This document shows, piece by piece, positions 35,405 through 42,357 of a stretch of 42,530 nucleotides of DNA. The first letter of the stretch is position 1; every line of letters starts with the position of its first letter. Made by a program: the position numbers and the translations under genes. Location: NCBI GenBank assembly GCA_945898195.1, contig CAMDHM010000025.1:1-42530 (forward strand), given 5' to 3'. Under the pieces are notes generated by a model. That model was not told the origin of the DNA and ran no database searches. It saw only the letters and a program-made list of their open reading frames with translations. The stretch is from Pseudobacteriovorax antillogorgiicola (GTDB lineage Bacteria; Bdellovibrionota_B; Oligoflexia; Oligoflexales; RGVZ01).

Positions 35405-36801
35405 GTTCCAAAATGATTAGACCAGTGCCCGTCACCCGCCGCGCTCTTCTATTAATCGCTCCGGCTCTTTTTTCGGCCACAGCTGCAATCGCCGCCCAAA
35501 CCTCTCCGGAGATCGCGGCGGACACAAAATATAAGTCCCTCGAAACACTGGCGCGAGGCCTCCACTACCTTGAGACCATGTACGTCGATGAGAGCAAGGT
35601 CAAAGAACCTGCGCTCGTGCAAAGCGCACTAAAGGGCATGGTGGATCAGCTGGATCCACACACCATGCTGATGCCACCCAAGGCCTTTGAACAAATCACG
35701 ATCGACACACAGGGTAAATTTGGCGGTGTTGGCGTGATCGTATCGCAAGAAAAAGGGAAATTGATCGTTGTCTCGCCAATAGAGGATACGCCCGCGGCAC
35801 GTGGAGGCATAAAATCCGGCGACGAGATCATTGAAATCGAAGGCCAGGTGGTTACCAATCTCAAAAACGACGATGCCGTTGACCGAATGCGCGGAGAACC
35901 GGGATCCAAGCTCAAACTAAAAATTCGCCGAAAAAACGTTGCCGAGCCCATTCATATCGAATTGGTTCGGGAAATTATTCGGGTCCGCTCTGTTCGCGGA
36001 CAAAGCCTCGCACCAAAATTTGGATACGTCCGAATCTCGAGTTTTCAAGAGGGAACTGGCGATGAACTCGCCTTATACCTCAAGGATTTCAGGGCAAAAG
36101 ATGGCCTTTCAGGGCTTATTTTGGATTTGCGGGATAATCCGGGGGGACTTCTCGACCAAGCGGTCCAGGTTTCAGACTTGTTCATTGAAAGCGGCCTGAT
36201 TGTATCCACCCTTGGCCGCGACAAGGATCGAGTTGAAAGAGAGTTCGCGCACAAGCGCAACACATTCTCTGACTTTCCTGTGGTCGTTTTGGTCAATGGG
36301 GGCTCCGCCAGCGCTTCTGAAATTGTTGCGGGAGCTCTACAAGATCACGAGCGGGCGCTGATCATGGGCACCACGACGTTTGGAAAGGGGTCCGTCCAAA
36401 CCATCCTTCCCCTGCCCGATGGCTCGGCACTAAAACTGACGATTGCCCGCTATTACACTCCAAAAGATCGTTCGATTCAGGCTAAAGGCATCACACCTGA
36501 CATTGTTATTCCTGCAAAGGAAGGAGAAGAAACTCCTCCGTCTAAATCCAAAAGCGAACGTTCAGACACAGTCCGCAAGGAATCTGACCTTGAACGGCAT
36601 ATCGAAAGCAGTGATTTAAGCGACCTGGCGAAATCCCAAGGTATTTCGCAATTGATTGCCCTCTGGCCCGAGCCCATGCGCTCAGATCACCAGCTGGCAA
36701 CAGCTTTCAGCTATCTGCATAGTTACGCTAAATTAAATCGGGAAGAAAAAAAGATCGATCAAACACCGGAAAATCAGAAGGAAAAAGCGACCACGAAATA
36801 G
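35401..36801 (+). CDS. S41-family C-terminal processing protease (CtpA/Prc-like)
   Basis: This 466-residue exported serine protease follows the CtpA layout. Helical N-terminal part: KYKSLETLARGLHYLETMYV and ALKGMVDQLDPHTMLMP. PDZ domain at about 105-190: GKFGGVGVIVSQEKGKLIVV, DTPAARGGIKSGDEIIEIEG. S41 core: GYVRISSFQEGTGDELAL, GLILDLRDNPGGLLDQAV. The catalytic Ser304 is in NGGSASASEIVAGAL and the Lys329 base is in GTTTFGKGSVQT, 25 residues apart as in CtpA and Prc. Such proteases trim tails of periplasmic proteins and control peptidoglycan hydrolases. The signal VTRRALLLIAPALFSATAAI has a twin-arginine-like TRRALLL, so Tat export is possible. It is coupled to the TPR lipoprotein. Confidence 0.92.
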   Translation: MSSKMIRPVPVTRRALLLIAPALFSATAAIAAQTSPEIAADTKYKSLETLARGLHYLETMYVDESKVKEPALVQSALKGMVDQLDPHTMLMPPKAFEQITIDTQGKFGGVGVIVSQEKGKLIVVSPIEDTPAARGGIKSGDEIIEIEGQVVTNLKNDDAVDRMRGEPGSKLKLKIRRKNVAEPIHIELVREIIRVRSVRGQSLAPKFGYVRISSFQEGTGDELALYLKDFRAKDGLSGLILDLRDNPGGLLDQAVQVSDLFIESGLIVSTLGRDKDRVEREFAHKRNTFSDFPVVVLVNGGSASASEIVAGALQDHERALIMGTTTFGKGSVQTILPLPDGSALKLTIARYYTPKDRSIQAKGITPDIVIPAKEGEETPPSKSKSERSDTVRKESDLERHIESSDLSDLAKSQGISQLIALWPEPMRSDHQLATAFSYLHSYAKLNREEKKIDQTPENQKEKATTK

Positions 36802-37124
36802 TCGCCAACCAAACCGGTGGTCACCCGGCGACGGCTTGTTGCGCAAAACTTTAGATAATTGTTCATCGGGCGCGATTCACGAAAAAACTTCAGAACCTGC
36901 TTGCAATCACCACATGCCACCATTTGATTGTGACGTGCATGCATGGTTGCAGCCTTAATACAGCAGGATTTCAGTCCAATATCCATAACTCCGACGAAAT
37001 TAGGGTCAAGACCAGCAAGGTCGCCATCGATTCGTCTAATTATGGGGGTCAATGAAGGAGCCATCGGCGCATCATAGATCCGCTTTCCACTCCCCGCAAG
37101 GCGACAGTCGAACTTATAATTCAT
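36774..37124 (-). CDS. Hypothetical small protein downstream of lipB
   Basis: A 116-residue frame starts at ATG 37124, inside the last codons of lipB, and its 3' end overlaps the convergent ctpA by 28 bases. It fills the only space between these genes. The composition looks protein-like: APSLTPIIRRIDGDLAGLDP, NFVGVMDIGLKSCCIKAATM, HARHNQMVACGDCKQVLKFF. It has paired Cys (CC and CGDC) that might bind metal. No signal peptide is present. GGAGG sits directly against the ATG, a poor distance, so a later start (MAPSLTP, 37064) is possible. I do not recognise the family; it may be spurious. Confidence 0.42.
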   Translation of the reverse strand: MNYKFDCRLAGSGKRIYDAPMAPSLTPIIRRIDGDLAGLDPNFVGVMDIGLKSCCIKAATMHARHNQMVACGDCKQVLKFFRESRPMNNYLKFCATSRRRVTTGLVGDYFVVAFSF

Positions 37125-37818
37125 CCTCCGTGACAAATGTCACCTCACATTCAAACAAGTCACCGAAGCTGTTGATGAATTGCTCTTTTACCCTCTGGAT
37201 ATTTATACCCATGCCTAATATTTGAGCAATGCTCGTTACCCCCCGACCAGAAATGCCGCAGGGAACGATCAAACCAAAAATCCCGAGATCATTATCCACG
37301 TTGAGGGCAATCCCATGCATGGTCGCCCGGTCCTTGATCCGCGTTCCGACGGCACAGATTTTATTGTGCCCCACCCAGACCCCAGGATGGACCGGATCAC
37401 GCTCGGACGGGACACCAACCCTGATCAAGGTTTGGATCACGACGGCCTCGAGTTTTTCAATATAGGTGCGCGCTCCAAGACCGAAGTTCGCCAATGAGAT
37501 CAGCGGATAAACTACCATTTGGCCTGGATTGTGTGCTGTCGCCTCGCCGCCGCGGTCGCTGCGAAAAATGCCGACGCCCATTCTGGAAAGCCAGGCTTCT
37601 CCAGCCAACAAAAATCTTTCGCTGGAATTCTTCCCCAAGGTAATCACCGGAGGGTGCTCAACGAGCATTAAAAATGCTTCGCCATGTCCCGCCACACATT
37701 TGGCGTGCAAGCGCTTTTGAAGTTCCCAAGCCGCACTATATTCCAAAGTGCCAACATCGATGACCTTGACGCGCCGCACCGGCGCACCCTCTAAACTTCG
37801 ATCGTCATGACGATTCAC
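37114..37818 (-). CDS. lipB: Octanoyl-[acyl-carrier protein] transferase LipB
   Basis: The likely start is GTG 37818, which overlaps the upstream stop as GTGA. The longer frame to 37893 lies inside the YciO-like gene and reads as non-coding. The 234-residue product moves octanoyl from ACP to lipoate-dependent enzyme subunits. Conserved parts are MLVEHPPVITLGKNSSERFL, RGGEATAHNPGQMVVYPLIS, the catalytic Lys153 in VGHNKICAVGTRIKD, and the acyl-accepting Cys187 in IVPCGISGRGVTSIAQIL. All key residues are present. Its position behind folE and yciO makes a small cofactor/translation group. No lipA is in the window. Confidence 0.93.
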   Translation of the reverse strand: MNRHDDRSLEGAPVRRVKVIDVGTLEYSAAWELQKRLHAKCVAGHGEAFLMLVEHPPVITLGKNSSERFLLAGEAWLSRMGVGIFRSDRGGEATAHNPGQMVVYPLISLANFGLGARTYIEKLEAVVIQTLIRVGVPSERDPVHPGVWVGHNKICAVGTRIKDRATMHGIALNVDNDLGIFGLIVPCGISGRGVTSIAQILGMGINIQRVKEQFINSFGDLFECEVTFVTEDEL

Positions 37819-38477
37819 TTCAGCCAAGCCCCGATGAATGCCGCGGGATCCCCCGCACCAGCACGAATGACGGACGGCACACCTGTCGTGCAATCAATGA
37901 TCGTGGTTTCAAGTCCCGGGACCTCATCTCCCAGATCAAGGATTAAATCAAGCCCATGACCGAATCCTTCAAGCACCTCGTGCCCAAAATGGGGCAAATG
38001 CCCCTCACTGTCACCACTCTCTTCCAGCCGCACCGAAGGAACGGTTGCCGCAGCCAAAACACGGCCGTAACGTTCCAACAAGGTTCGAACAAGCACTGCC
38101 GCAGGGATCCGGATCCCCACCTCGCGCCGATTGTCGTGGATGAGACGCGGTAGGCTTCGATTTCGTTCCAGGATGACGGTGTACGGTCCGGGCAGTGTTT
38201 TTTTCAGATAAGGATAAATATTGTTATCGATATTAACCACATCGGTTGCCGCAGAGATGGATGCGCACATAAGGCTAAATGGCCTGTCTTTAGGATGCCC
38301 AGGCTTTAACTTTCGGATTCTTTCCAGTGCTTTTGGACTGTCTGCATCACAAACAAAGCACCAACTAGTTTCAGTTGGCAGCGCAATGACGCCATCGTAT
38401 GGAAGCACCTTGCATGCTTCTTCCATATCGCGTTCACGGACTGGGTTTACGTAAGTATAAATATGCCGCACGACCAT
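37815..38477 (-). CDS. YciO/YrdC/Sua5-family protein
   Basis: From ATG 38477 (GGGGAG eight bases upstream) the protein has 220 residues. It has the YrdC fold: GVIALPTETSWCFVCDADSP, ALERIRKLKPGHPKDRPFSL, MCASISAATDVVNIDNNIYP, LKKTLPGPYTVILERNRSLP and VGIRIPAAVLVRTLLERYG. YrdC/TsaC makes threonylcarbamoyl-AMP for tRNA t6A. The block KPGHPKDRPFSLMC, the N-terminal HIYTYVNP and the overall spacing resemble YciO more than TsaC, which usually has K.R....PL. YciO has weak activity in vitro and an unsettled role. Its stop overlaps the lipB GTG start. Whether the cell has another TsaC cannot be seen. Confidence 0.8.
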   Translation of the reverse strand: MVVRHIYTYVNPVRERDMEEACKVLPYDGVIALPTETSWCFVCDADSPKALERIRKLKPGHPKDRPFSLMCASISAATDVVNIDNNIYPYLKKTLPGPYTVILERNRSLPRLIHDNRREVGIRIPAAVLVRTLLERYGRVLAAATVPSVRLEESGDSEGHLPHFGHEVLEGFGHGLDLILDLGDEVPGLETTIIDCTTGVPSVIRAGAGDPAAFIGAWLK

Positions 38478-38522
38478 AAGCCAAACTCCCCTCACCACCC
38501 AAGGCCACATTGGGAGGTAGAG

Positions 38523-39101
38523 CTATCCTCGCCCTCGGTGGTTTTGCAGCAAAGTCAGAAACTCAGCTCGTGTGGACATGTTTTGGAATGCTCCGAGCAT
38601 GGAACTCGTCATCGTGTACGAGTTCTGTTTTTCCACACCGCGCATCATCATGCAAAAATGATACGCCTCAATGACGACTCCGACCCCCAATGGCGCAAGA
38701 TGGGACTGCAGCGCATCAGATATTTCATTAGTCAAACGTTCCTGAACCTGCAAACGCCGAGCAAAGGCGTCCACAATACGCGGGATCTTCGATAATCCAA
38801 TCACCTTGCCATTAGGAATGTAACCGACATGGCAACGACCATAAAAGGGCAGTATGTGGTGTTCGCATAGGCTGTACATCTCAATGTCACGAACAATGAC
38901 CATGTCATTGTAACTCTCATGAAATACCGCATTGTTTATGATTTTACTCACGTCGGCCTTATACCCCGACGTCAAAAACTCCATACTACGCAGAAATCGC
39001 TCGGGGGTTCTGACCAAGCCCTCGCGTTCAGGGTCTTCCCCAAGCGTACGGATAAAATTTTTGATCCCCCCAAGAAGAACACTCCGATCCAAATCTTTCA
39101 T
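38523..39101 (-). CDS. folE: GTP cyclohydrolase I
   Basis: From ATG 39101 (GGGAG seven bases upstream) the enzyme has 192 residues. It opens GTP to 7,8-dihydroneopterin triphosphate, the first step to tetrahydrofolate and queuosine-type compounds. Zinc ligands are Cys79 and His82 in [10 protein letters not shown] and Cys150 in [14 protein letters not shown]. The pocket is formed by [35 protein letters not shown] and [10 protein letters not shown]. The C-terminus ([20 protein letters not shown]) matches the family. All catalytic residues are present, so this is the canonical zinc type rather than FolE2. It lies between the DHH phosphoesterase and yciO genes. Confidence 0.96.
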   Translation of the reverse strand: MKDLDRSVLLGGIKNFIRTLGEDPEREGLVRTPERFLRSMEFLTSGYKADVSKIINNAVFHESYNDMVIVRDIEMYSLCEHHILPFYGRCHVGYIPNGKVIGLSKIPRIVDAFARRLQVQERLTNEISDALQSHLAPLGVGVVIEAYHFCMMMRGVEKQNSYTMTSSMLGAFQNMSTRAEFLTLLQNHRGRG

Positions 39102-39122
39102 GTGAAGTCTCCCAGGCAAAAT

Positions 39123-40349
39123 TCAGTTGCCATCGCCATCCATCGATGGCTTACCTTCGATACCAATCTTGTCATAGAAAAGCTCGTCAATCGTCTTCTT
39201 GATAAGTATCCAGAGCAACTCTTTGTCAGAGCAGCTGGCGAAAAACCCTAGTGGAATCTGGAATCCGCCCTTGTCTTTACGACCGCCTCCGTAGAAGTTC
39301 CCATCGTTATCCTGACCAAAGACGTCCTTCAACCATTTGTCTGGATCTAACGTATGGGATTTCGTTCGCAACGATCCGTCAATGTATTCATTGCCAACCA
39401 CGCCGTAAACAATCACCGTCTCAATTCCCTCACGGTGCAAAAGATAATCCGCACATTGACCGATTCCATCCCGATCTTCATCCCGGACAAAACCAACCCC
39501 TGAGAACATAAACGTACTGCGAATGTCCTTTCTTTGCAGGGCGATCTGAGTGAGATCCATCGTCTTCGCCGGAATCGACTGGCGGGAGATCAGGGCCAAA
39601 AGGTCCTTATCAACGAAGTTTGATAGAAACTCGCTAGCCCGGTAATCAATCATGGTTGCGTTAACGAAGTTATCCGTATCCGAACGGATGCCGTGCATGA
39701 GGGCGGTTGCAATCTTGGTGATTTCTGGAGACGGACCACCAAAATGATTCGGACTTTCCATCAGATATTCAGCAAAAATCGCGGATGTCGACCCAGAGTT
39801 TTCGCGAATGTCGACGAACTTTCCTTGGATGTTTCCAAGCGGCTTATGGTGATCCACAAAAGCCAACAACTGGCATCCTGCGGGAAGCTTGATTGGAAGT
39901 TCCGCCGTCTGTGAATCGGTAATTGCGTAATACTCGAACTTGGAACAGTCGAAATTGTCTTGCCATTCGTCGAGCTCGATATCGAGCTTCTTTACCAAGG
40001 CCCGATTTTCGTGATGCGAAATTTCTTCAAAATGAATGATACGCGATTCAATCCCGTGTTGACGGGCAAGCCATTGGAGTGCCAAAGATGAACCAATGTT
40101 GTCCGGGTCTGGATAACCTCGGATGCAAATCAAAAGCTTGGAACCAGAAACAGAGGCCAAAATGCCTTCTAGCATCGCCGAGCCGGCGATTGAACCTTTG
40201 CGACTGGATTGGCCATTGCCTCCCTGCCCTTGGTCGACACTCGGCGATACATCCTGGTAACGCGCCTGCAGTGAGGCTGCCTTCACCGTTGGCTTTGCCA
40301 TAATTTTTTCGCCGTTCCTGTTCTTCAAATGTATCGCTCCCACGGACAT
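39123..40349 (-). CDS. DHH/DHHA1 family phosphoesterase
   Basis: Start ATG 40349 has AAGGA six bases upstream and is better supported than ATG 40301. The 408-residue protein has a Ser/Gly-rich N-terminal extension (about 1-60) and then a DHH domain. Motif I is CIRGYPDPDNIGSSLAL, motif II is AITDSQTAE, motif III is FVDHHKPLG and motif IV is GIRSDTDNF. The C-terminal DHHA1 domain carries YGGGRKDKGGFQIPLGF. Related enzymes degrade nanoRNA, pAp or cyclic di-AMP with two Mn ions. Motif I has Arg where NrnA-type enzymes have the metal-binding His, so the specificity may differ. It heads the folE-yciO-lipB unit, with its own promoter and a leader hairpin. Confidence 0.88.
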   Translation of the reverse strand: MSVGAIHLKNRNGEKIMAKPTVKAASLQARYQDVSPSVDQGQGGNGQSSRKGSIAGSAMLEGILASVSGSKLLICIRGYPDPDNIGSSLALQWLARQHGIESRIIHFEEISHHENRALVKKLDIELDEWQDNFDCSKFEYYAITDSQTAELPIKLPAGCQLLAFVDHHKPLGNIQGKFVDIRENSGSTSAIFAEYLMESPNHFGGPSPEITKIATALMHGIRSDTDNFVNATMIDYRASEFLSNFVDKDLLALISRQSIPAKTMDLTQIALQRKDIRSTFMFSGVGFVRDEDRDGIGQCADYLLHREGIETVIVYGVVGNEYIDGSLRTKSHTLDPDKWLKDVFGQDNDGNFYGGGRKDKGGFQIPLGFFASCSDKELLWILIKKTIDELFYDKIGIEGKPSMDGDGN

Positions 40350-40365
40350 CTAACGTCCTTCTTAG

Positions 40366-40382
40366 GGAATCGGCGCGATTCC
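40366..40382 (-). promoter_or_regulatory. Leader dyad before the DHH phosphoesterase gene
   Basis: GGAATCG-GCG-CGATTCC is an exact 7-base inverted repeat. It lies between the predicted transcription start (about 40389) and the AAGGA ribosome site, which follows some five bases later. It could be an operator or a 5' leader hairpin. Confidence 0.45.
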
Positions 40383-40395
40383 TTCAACTTCTTAA

Positions 40396-40423
40396 ATCAT
40401 AGCCTGTTTCCGAGCCCTTCCAA
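40396..40423 (-). promoter_or_regulatory. Candidate sigma-70 promoter of the DHH-folE-yciO-lipB unit
   Basis: On the minus strand TTGGAA (40423-40418) and TATGAT (40401-40396) are 16 bases apart. The predicted start near 40389 gives a leader of about 40 bases before ATG 40349. Confidence 0.55.
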
Positions 40424-40461
40424 ACAATTGTCCACGGCTCAAAAACCACAGCCTGACAACC

Positions 40462-40477
40462 AAAAAGCTAGCTTTTT
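40462..40477. repeat. Perfect 16-base palindrome in the DHH/ytfJ divergent region
   Basis: AAAAAGCTAGCTTTTT is its own reverse complement and lies between two divergent genes, upstream of the DHH promoter. It may be a binding site; with only a central GCTAGC core it could also be chance in an A/T-rich spacer. Confidence 0.5.
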
Positions 40478-40582
40478 TGAATTTCATCAATTTAGTTGTC
40501 TGGATTCCAAACCCGACCTCTGGGACAATTATCCGTCAGAGCCGTCGTGATCAGTTCGAAGCCACCACCAAGGAGAAACCGT

Positions 40583-41155
40583 ATGGGTCGCCCGCCACTT
40601 TTTCAATTTATGGGACTGCTAATCGCATTCAGCATGATGATCAGCCGTACCGGTTTTGCTGGGGAGTTGAAGGTTGGTTCACTGCCGCCGGAGGCCAAAC
40701 TGGATGGTGAAGACGGCGGAAAGCTCGACGGCACGGTGTGGGACTATAAAAATCATTTCGGCAAGATTCATCTTATATTCTACGTCGACCCCGATGAGAA
40801 AGGAGACGGCGAAGAGCTCGAAGATGAATTGAAAGCACAAAAATTTCCGCTCGATCAAGTTGGCTCATCTGCTGTTGTGAACATGAAGGCCACGGCGCTG
40901 CCTAATTTCATGATTGGGATGACCCTTTCTTCCAAACAGAAAAAGTTCCCCTCAACCACCTACGCGAAGGATTTCACCAAGCACATGGTCGGTGAATGGG
41001 GGCTAAAAGATGATGCCTATAATTTCATCATCTTGAACCAGAAAGGCGAGCTGCTGTATCGCAAATTGGGTAAACCGACGCCGGACGAGATCCGGGCCAT
41101 CATTGAGTTGATAAAGAAGAACTTAGTGGTTGCCGCTGAAAAGCCGAAAATATAA
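40583..41155 (+). CDS. ytfJ: YtfJ family periplasmic thioredoxin-like protein
   Basis: Start ATG 40583 has AGGAG seven bases upstream; the longer frame from 40496 has no site. The 190-residue product has a signal peptide (MGRPPLFQFMGLLIAFSMMI then SRTGFAG). The mature part follows the E. coli YtfJ layout: LDGTVWDYKNHFGKIHLIFY, LKAQKFPLDQVGSSAVVNMK, STTYAKDFTKHMVGEWGLKD, NFIILNQKGELLYRKLGKPT, PDEIRAIIELI. It has a thioredoxin-like fold but no CxxC, so redox catalysis is unlikely; the function of YtfJ is unknown. A clean terminator follows, so it is probably a single-gene transcript. Confidence 0.8.
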   Translation: MGRPPLFQFMGLLIAFSMMISRTGFAGELKVGSLPPEAKLDGEDGGKLDGTVWDYKNHFGKIHLIFYVDPDEKGDGEELEDELKAQKFPLDQVGSSAVVNMKATALPNFMIGMTLSSKQKKFPSTTYAKDFTKHMVGEWGLKDDAYNFIILNQKGELLYRKLGKPTPDEIRAIIELIKKNLVVAAEKPKI

Positions 41156-41169
41156 ACCACCGGACTGAG

Positions 41170-41197
41170 GGGTGGCCAAGGAGGCCGCCCTTCTTTT
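41170..41197 (+). terminator. Rho-independent terminator of ytfJ
   Basis: GGGTGGCC (41170-41177) pairs with GGCCGCCC (41183-41190), with one G-U pair, around AAGGA. It is followed by TTCTTTT. It lies 15 bases after the ytfJ stop. Confidence 0.85.
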
Positions 41198-41200
41198 GCG

Positions 41201-41461
41201 TCAGCGAAAAATACCGCCCAAGAGCTTAAAAAGACCCAGCATCACAGAAAACGAAAACGTGATGCAACTTGCAACAAGCGACCAGAAGGCCACCACTGGC
41301 ATTGCCATTACGCCGACCGCCATGGCCACTGGGTCACGCCCGGTAATGTCGTCGCGACGCCACTTAGCAAAAGCTGACTCTCGGTCTATCTCATGCTCCC
41401 GAAGTTTTGATTGTTCACGCTTGATTGCTAAAATATCATTAGTGACGATTACCTGAGACAT
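41201..41461 (-). CDS. Small membrane protein, unknown
   Basis: This 86-residue protein has a strong ribosome site (GAGGAGG five bases before ATG 41461). The first ~40 residues are highly charged (LAIKREQSKLREHEIDRESA, FAKWRRDDIT) and helical. The second half has one long or two short hydrophobic segments (PVAMAVGVMAMPVVAFWSLV, ASCITFSFSVMLGLFKLLGG). It would be an inner-membrane protein with a cytoplasmic charged head. No family is recognised. It is divergent from uppP across an 83-base spacer that holds an inverted repeat, so the two may be co-regulated. Confidence 0.7.
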   Translation of the reverse strand: MSQVIVTNDILAIKREQSKLREHEIDRESAFAKWRRDDITGRDPVAMAVGVMAMPVVAFWSLVASCITFSFSVMLGLFKLLGGIFR

Positions 41462-41480
41462 AGAACCTCCTCGTTAAACC

Positions 41481-41509
41481 TCGACTGGAATCCCAGTCCA
41501 TATTAAGAT
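41481..41509 (+). promoter_or_regulatory. Candidate uppP promoter with an overlapping dyad
   Basis: TCGACT (41481-41486) and TAAGAT (41504-41509) are 17 bases apart and may be -35 and -10 boxes. An exact inverted repeat GACTGG-AATC-CCAGTC (41483-41498) covers the -35 box and spacer, and CCAGTC recurs at 41523-41528. This placement would suit a repressor site; it is inference. Confidence 0.4.
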
Positions 41510-41544
41510 TTTATCCAAACATCCAGTCAAGAAGCGAAAATACT

Positions 41545-42351
41545 ATGAACCAAGATTTAATTCTGGGCATCGTTTTGGGTCTCGTCCAAGGCCTAACCGA
41601 ATTACTCCCCGTATCCAGCTCTGCCCATTTAATTGTCGTCTCCGAACTGATGTCAGGAAAACCACTGCCACTTGCCATCAACGTGGCCCTTCACATCGGC
41701 ACAGTCATGGCGGTGCTATTCTATTTCCTCAATGATTGGCTAGCCATGGGACGCTCGCTCATCCGCAGGGTTGCCTCTGGCACCAGGTCGTTTGGCTCCG
41801 ACATTTTACTGCCAGCCATTATCCTTGGCTCGGTTCCGGCAGGCATCATCGGCCTCAAGTTTCATCGGATCATAGAAGAAAAGCTACATCATCCTCAAAT
41901 TGTAATCTTACCGCTGGCAATTGTCGGGGTCTTGCTCTGGTGGTCCGATAAGACCCGGCCATCCACACGCAATCTGGAACAAATGACCATTAAAGACGGA
42001 ATCCTCATTGGCACGGCTCAGGCAATGTCACTAATTCCAGGCGTTTCCCGCAGCGGTTCCACGATCATCGCAGGCCGATTCCTTGGTTTCTCACGTCCCG
42101 ATGCCGCCAGATTCTCGTTCCTCCTGGGAACCCCAGCCATGTTCGGTGCAGCACTTTTGGAAATGCGCGAGATCATCCAGCATCTCGGAGATCCTGTCCT
42201 TTACGTGGGCACCCTGGTTTCATTCGCCTCAGGATGCTTTGCGATCCGTTTCCTGATGAAATTTGTCAGGAATAACGGCTTTTTTTGGTTCATGGTGTAC
42301 CGCGGCAGCCTATCTTTGCTGATCGCTCTATATGCCCTGAGATTTTTATAA
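41545..42351 (+). CDS. uppP: Undecaprenyl-diphosphatase UppP (BacA)
   Basis: The 268-residue integral membrane enzyme removes a phosphate from undecaprenyl diphosphate, recycling the lipid carrier for peptidoglycan and O-antigen. Both active-site blocks are present. The first is GLVQGLTELLPVSSSAHLIV, with the (E/Q)XXXE glutamates and SSSAH. The second is MSLIPGVSRSGSTIIAGRFL, with PGxSRSG. About eight membrane segments and the final YRGSLSLLIALYAL fit the family, as does the length. ATG 41545 has only a weak site (AAGAAG). Loss or overproduction alters bacitracin sensitivity in other bacteria. The gene is convergent with an unidentified gene at the right edge, seven bases apart. Confidence 0.95.
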   Translation: MNQDLILGIVLGLVQGLTELLPVSSSAHLIVVSELMSGKPLPLAINVALHIGTVMAVLFYFLNDWLAMGRSLIRRVASGTRSFGSDILLPAIILGSVPAGIIGLKFHRIIEEKLHHPQIVILPLAIVGVLLWWSDKTRPSTRNLEQMTIKDGILIGTAQAMSLIPGVSRSGSTIIAGRFLGFSRPDAARFSFLLGTPAMFGAALLEMREIIQHLGDPVLYVGTLVSFASGCFAIRFLMKFVRNNGFFWFMVYRGSLSLLIALYALRFL

Positions 42352-42357
42352 ACTGCT

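Noticed and set aside
36802-36840. GTCGCC...GGCGAC dyad after ctpA as a terminator
   Set aside because: The loop is long, pairing is only six bases and no T-run follows.
37819-37893. Longer LipB starting at 37893
   Set aside because: The extra residues are a shadow of the YciO-like gene, and the GTG at 37818 gives the expected family length.
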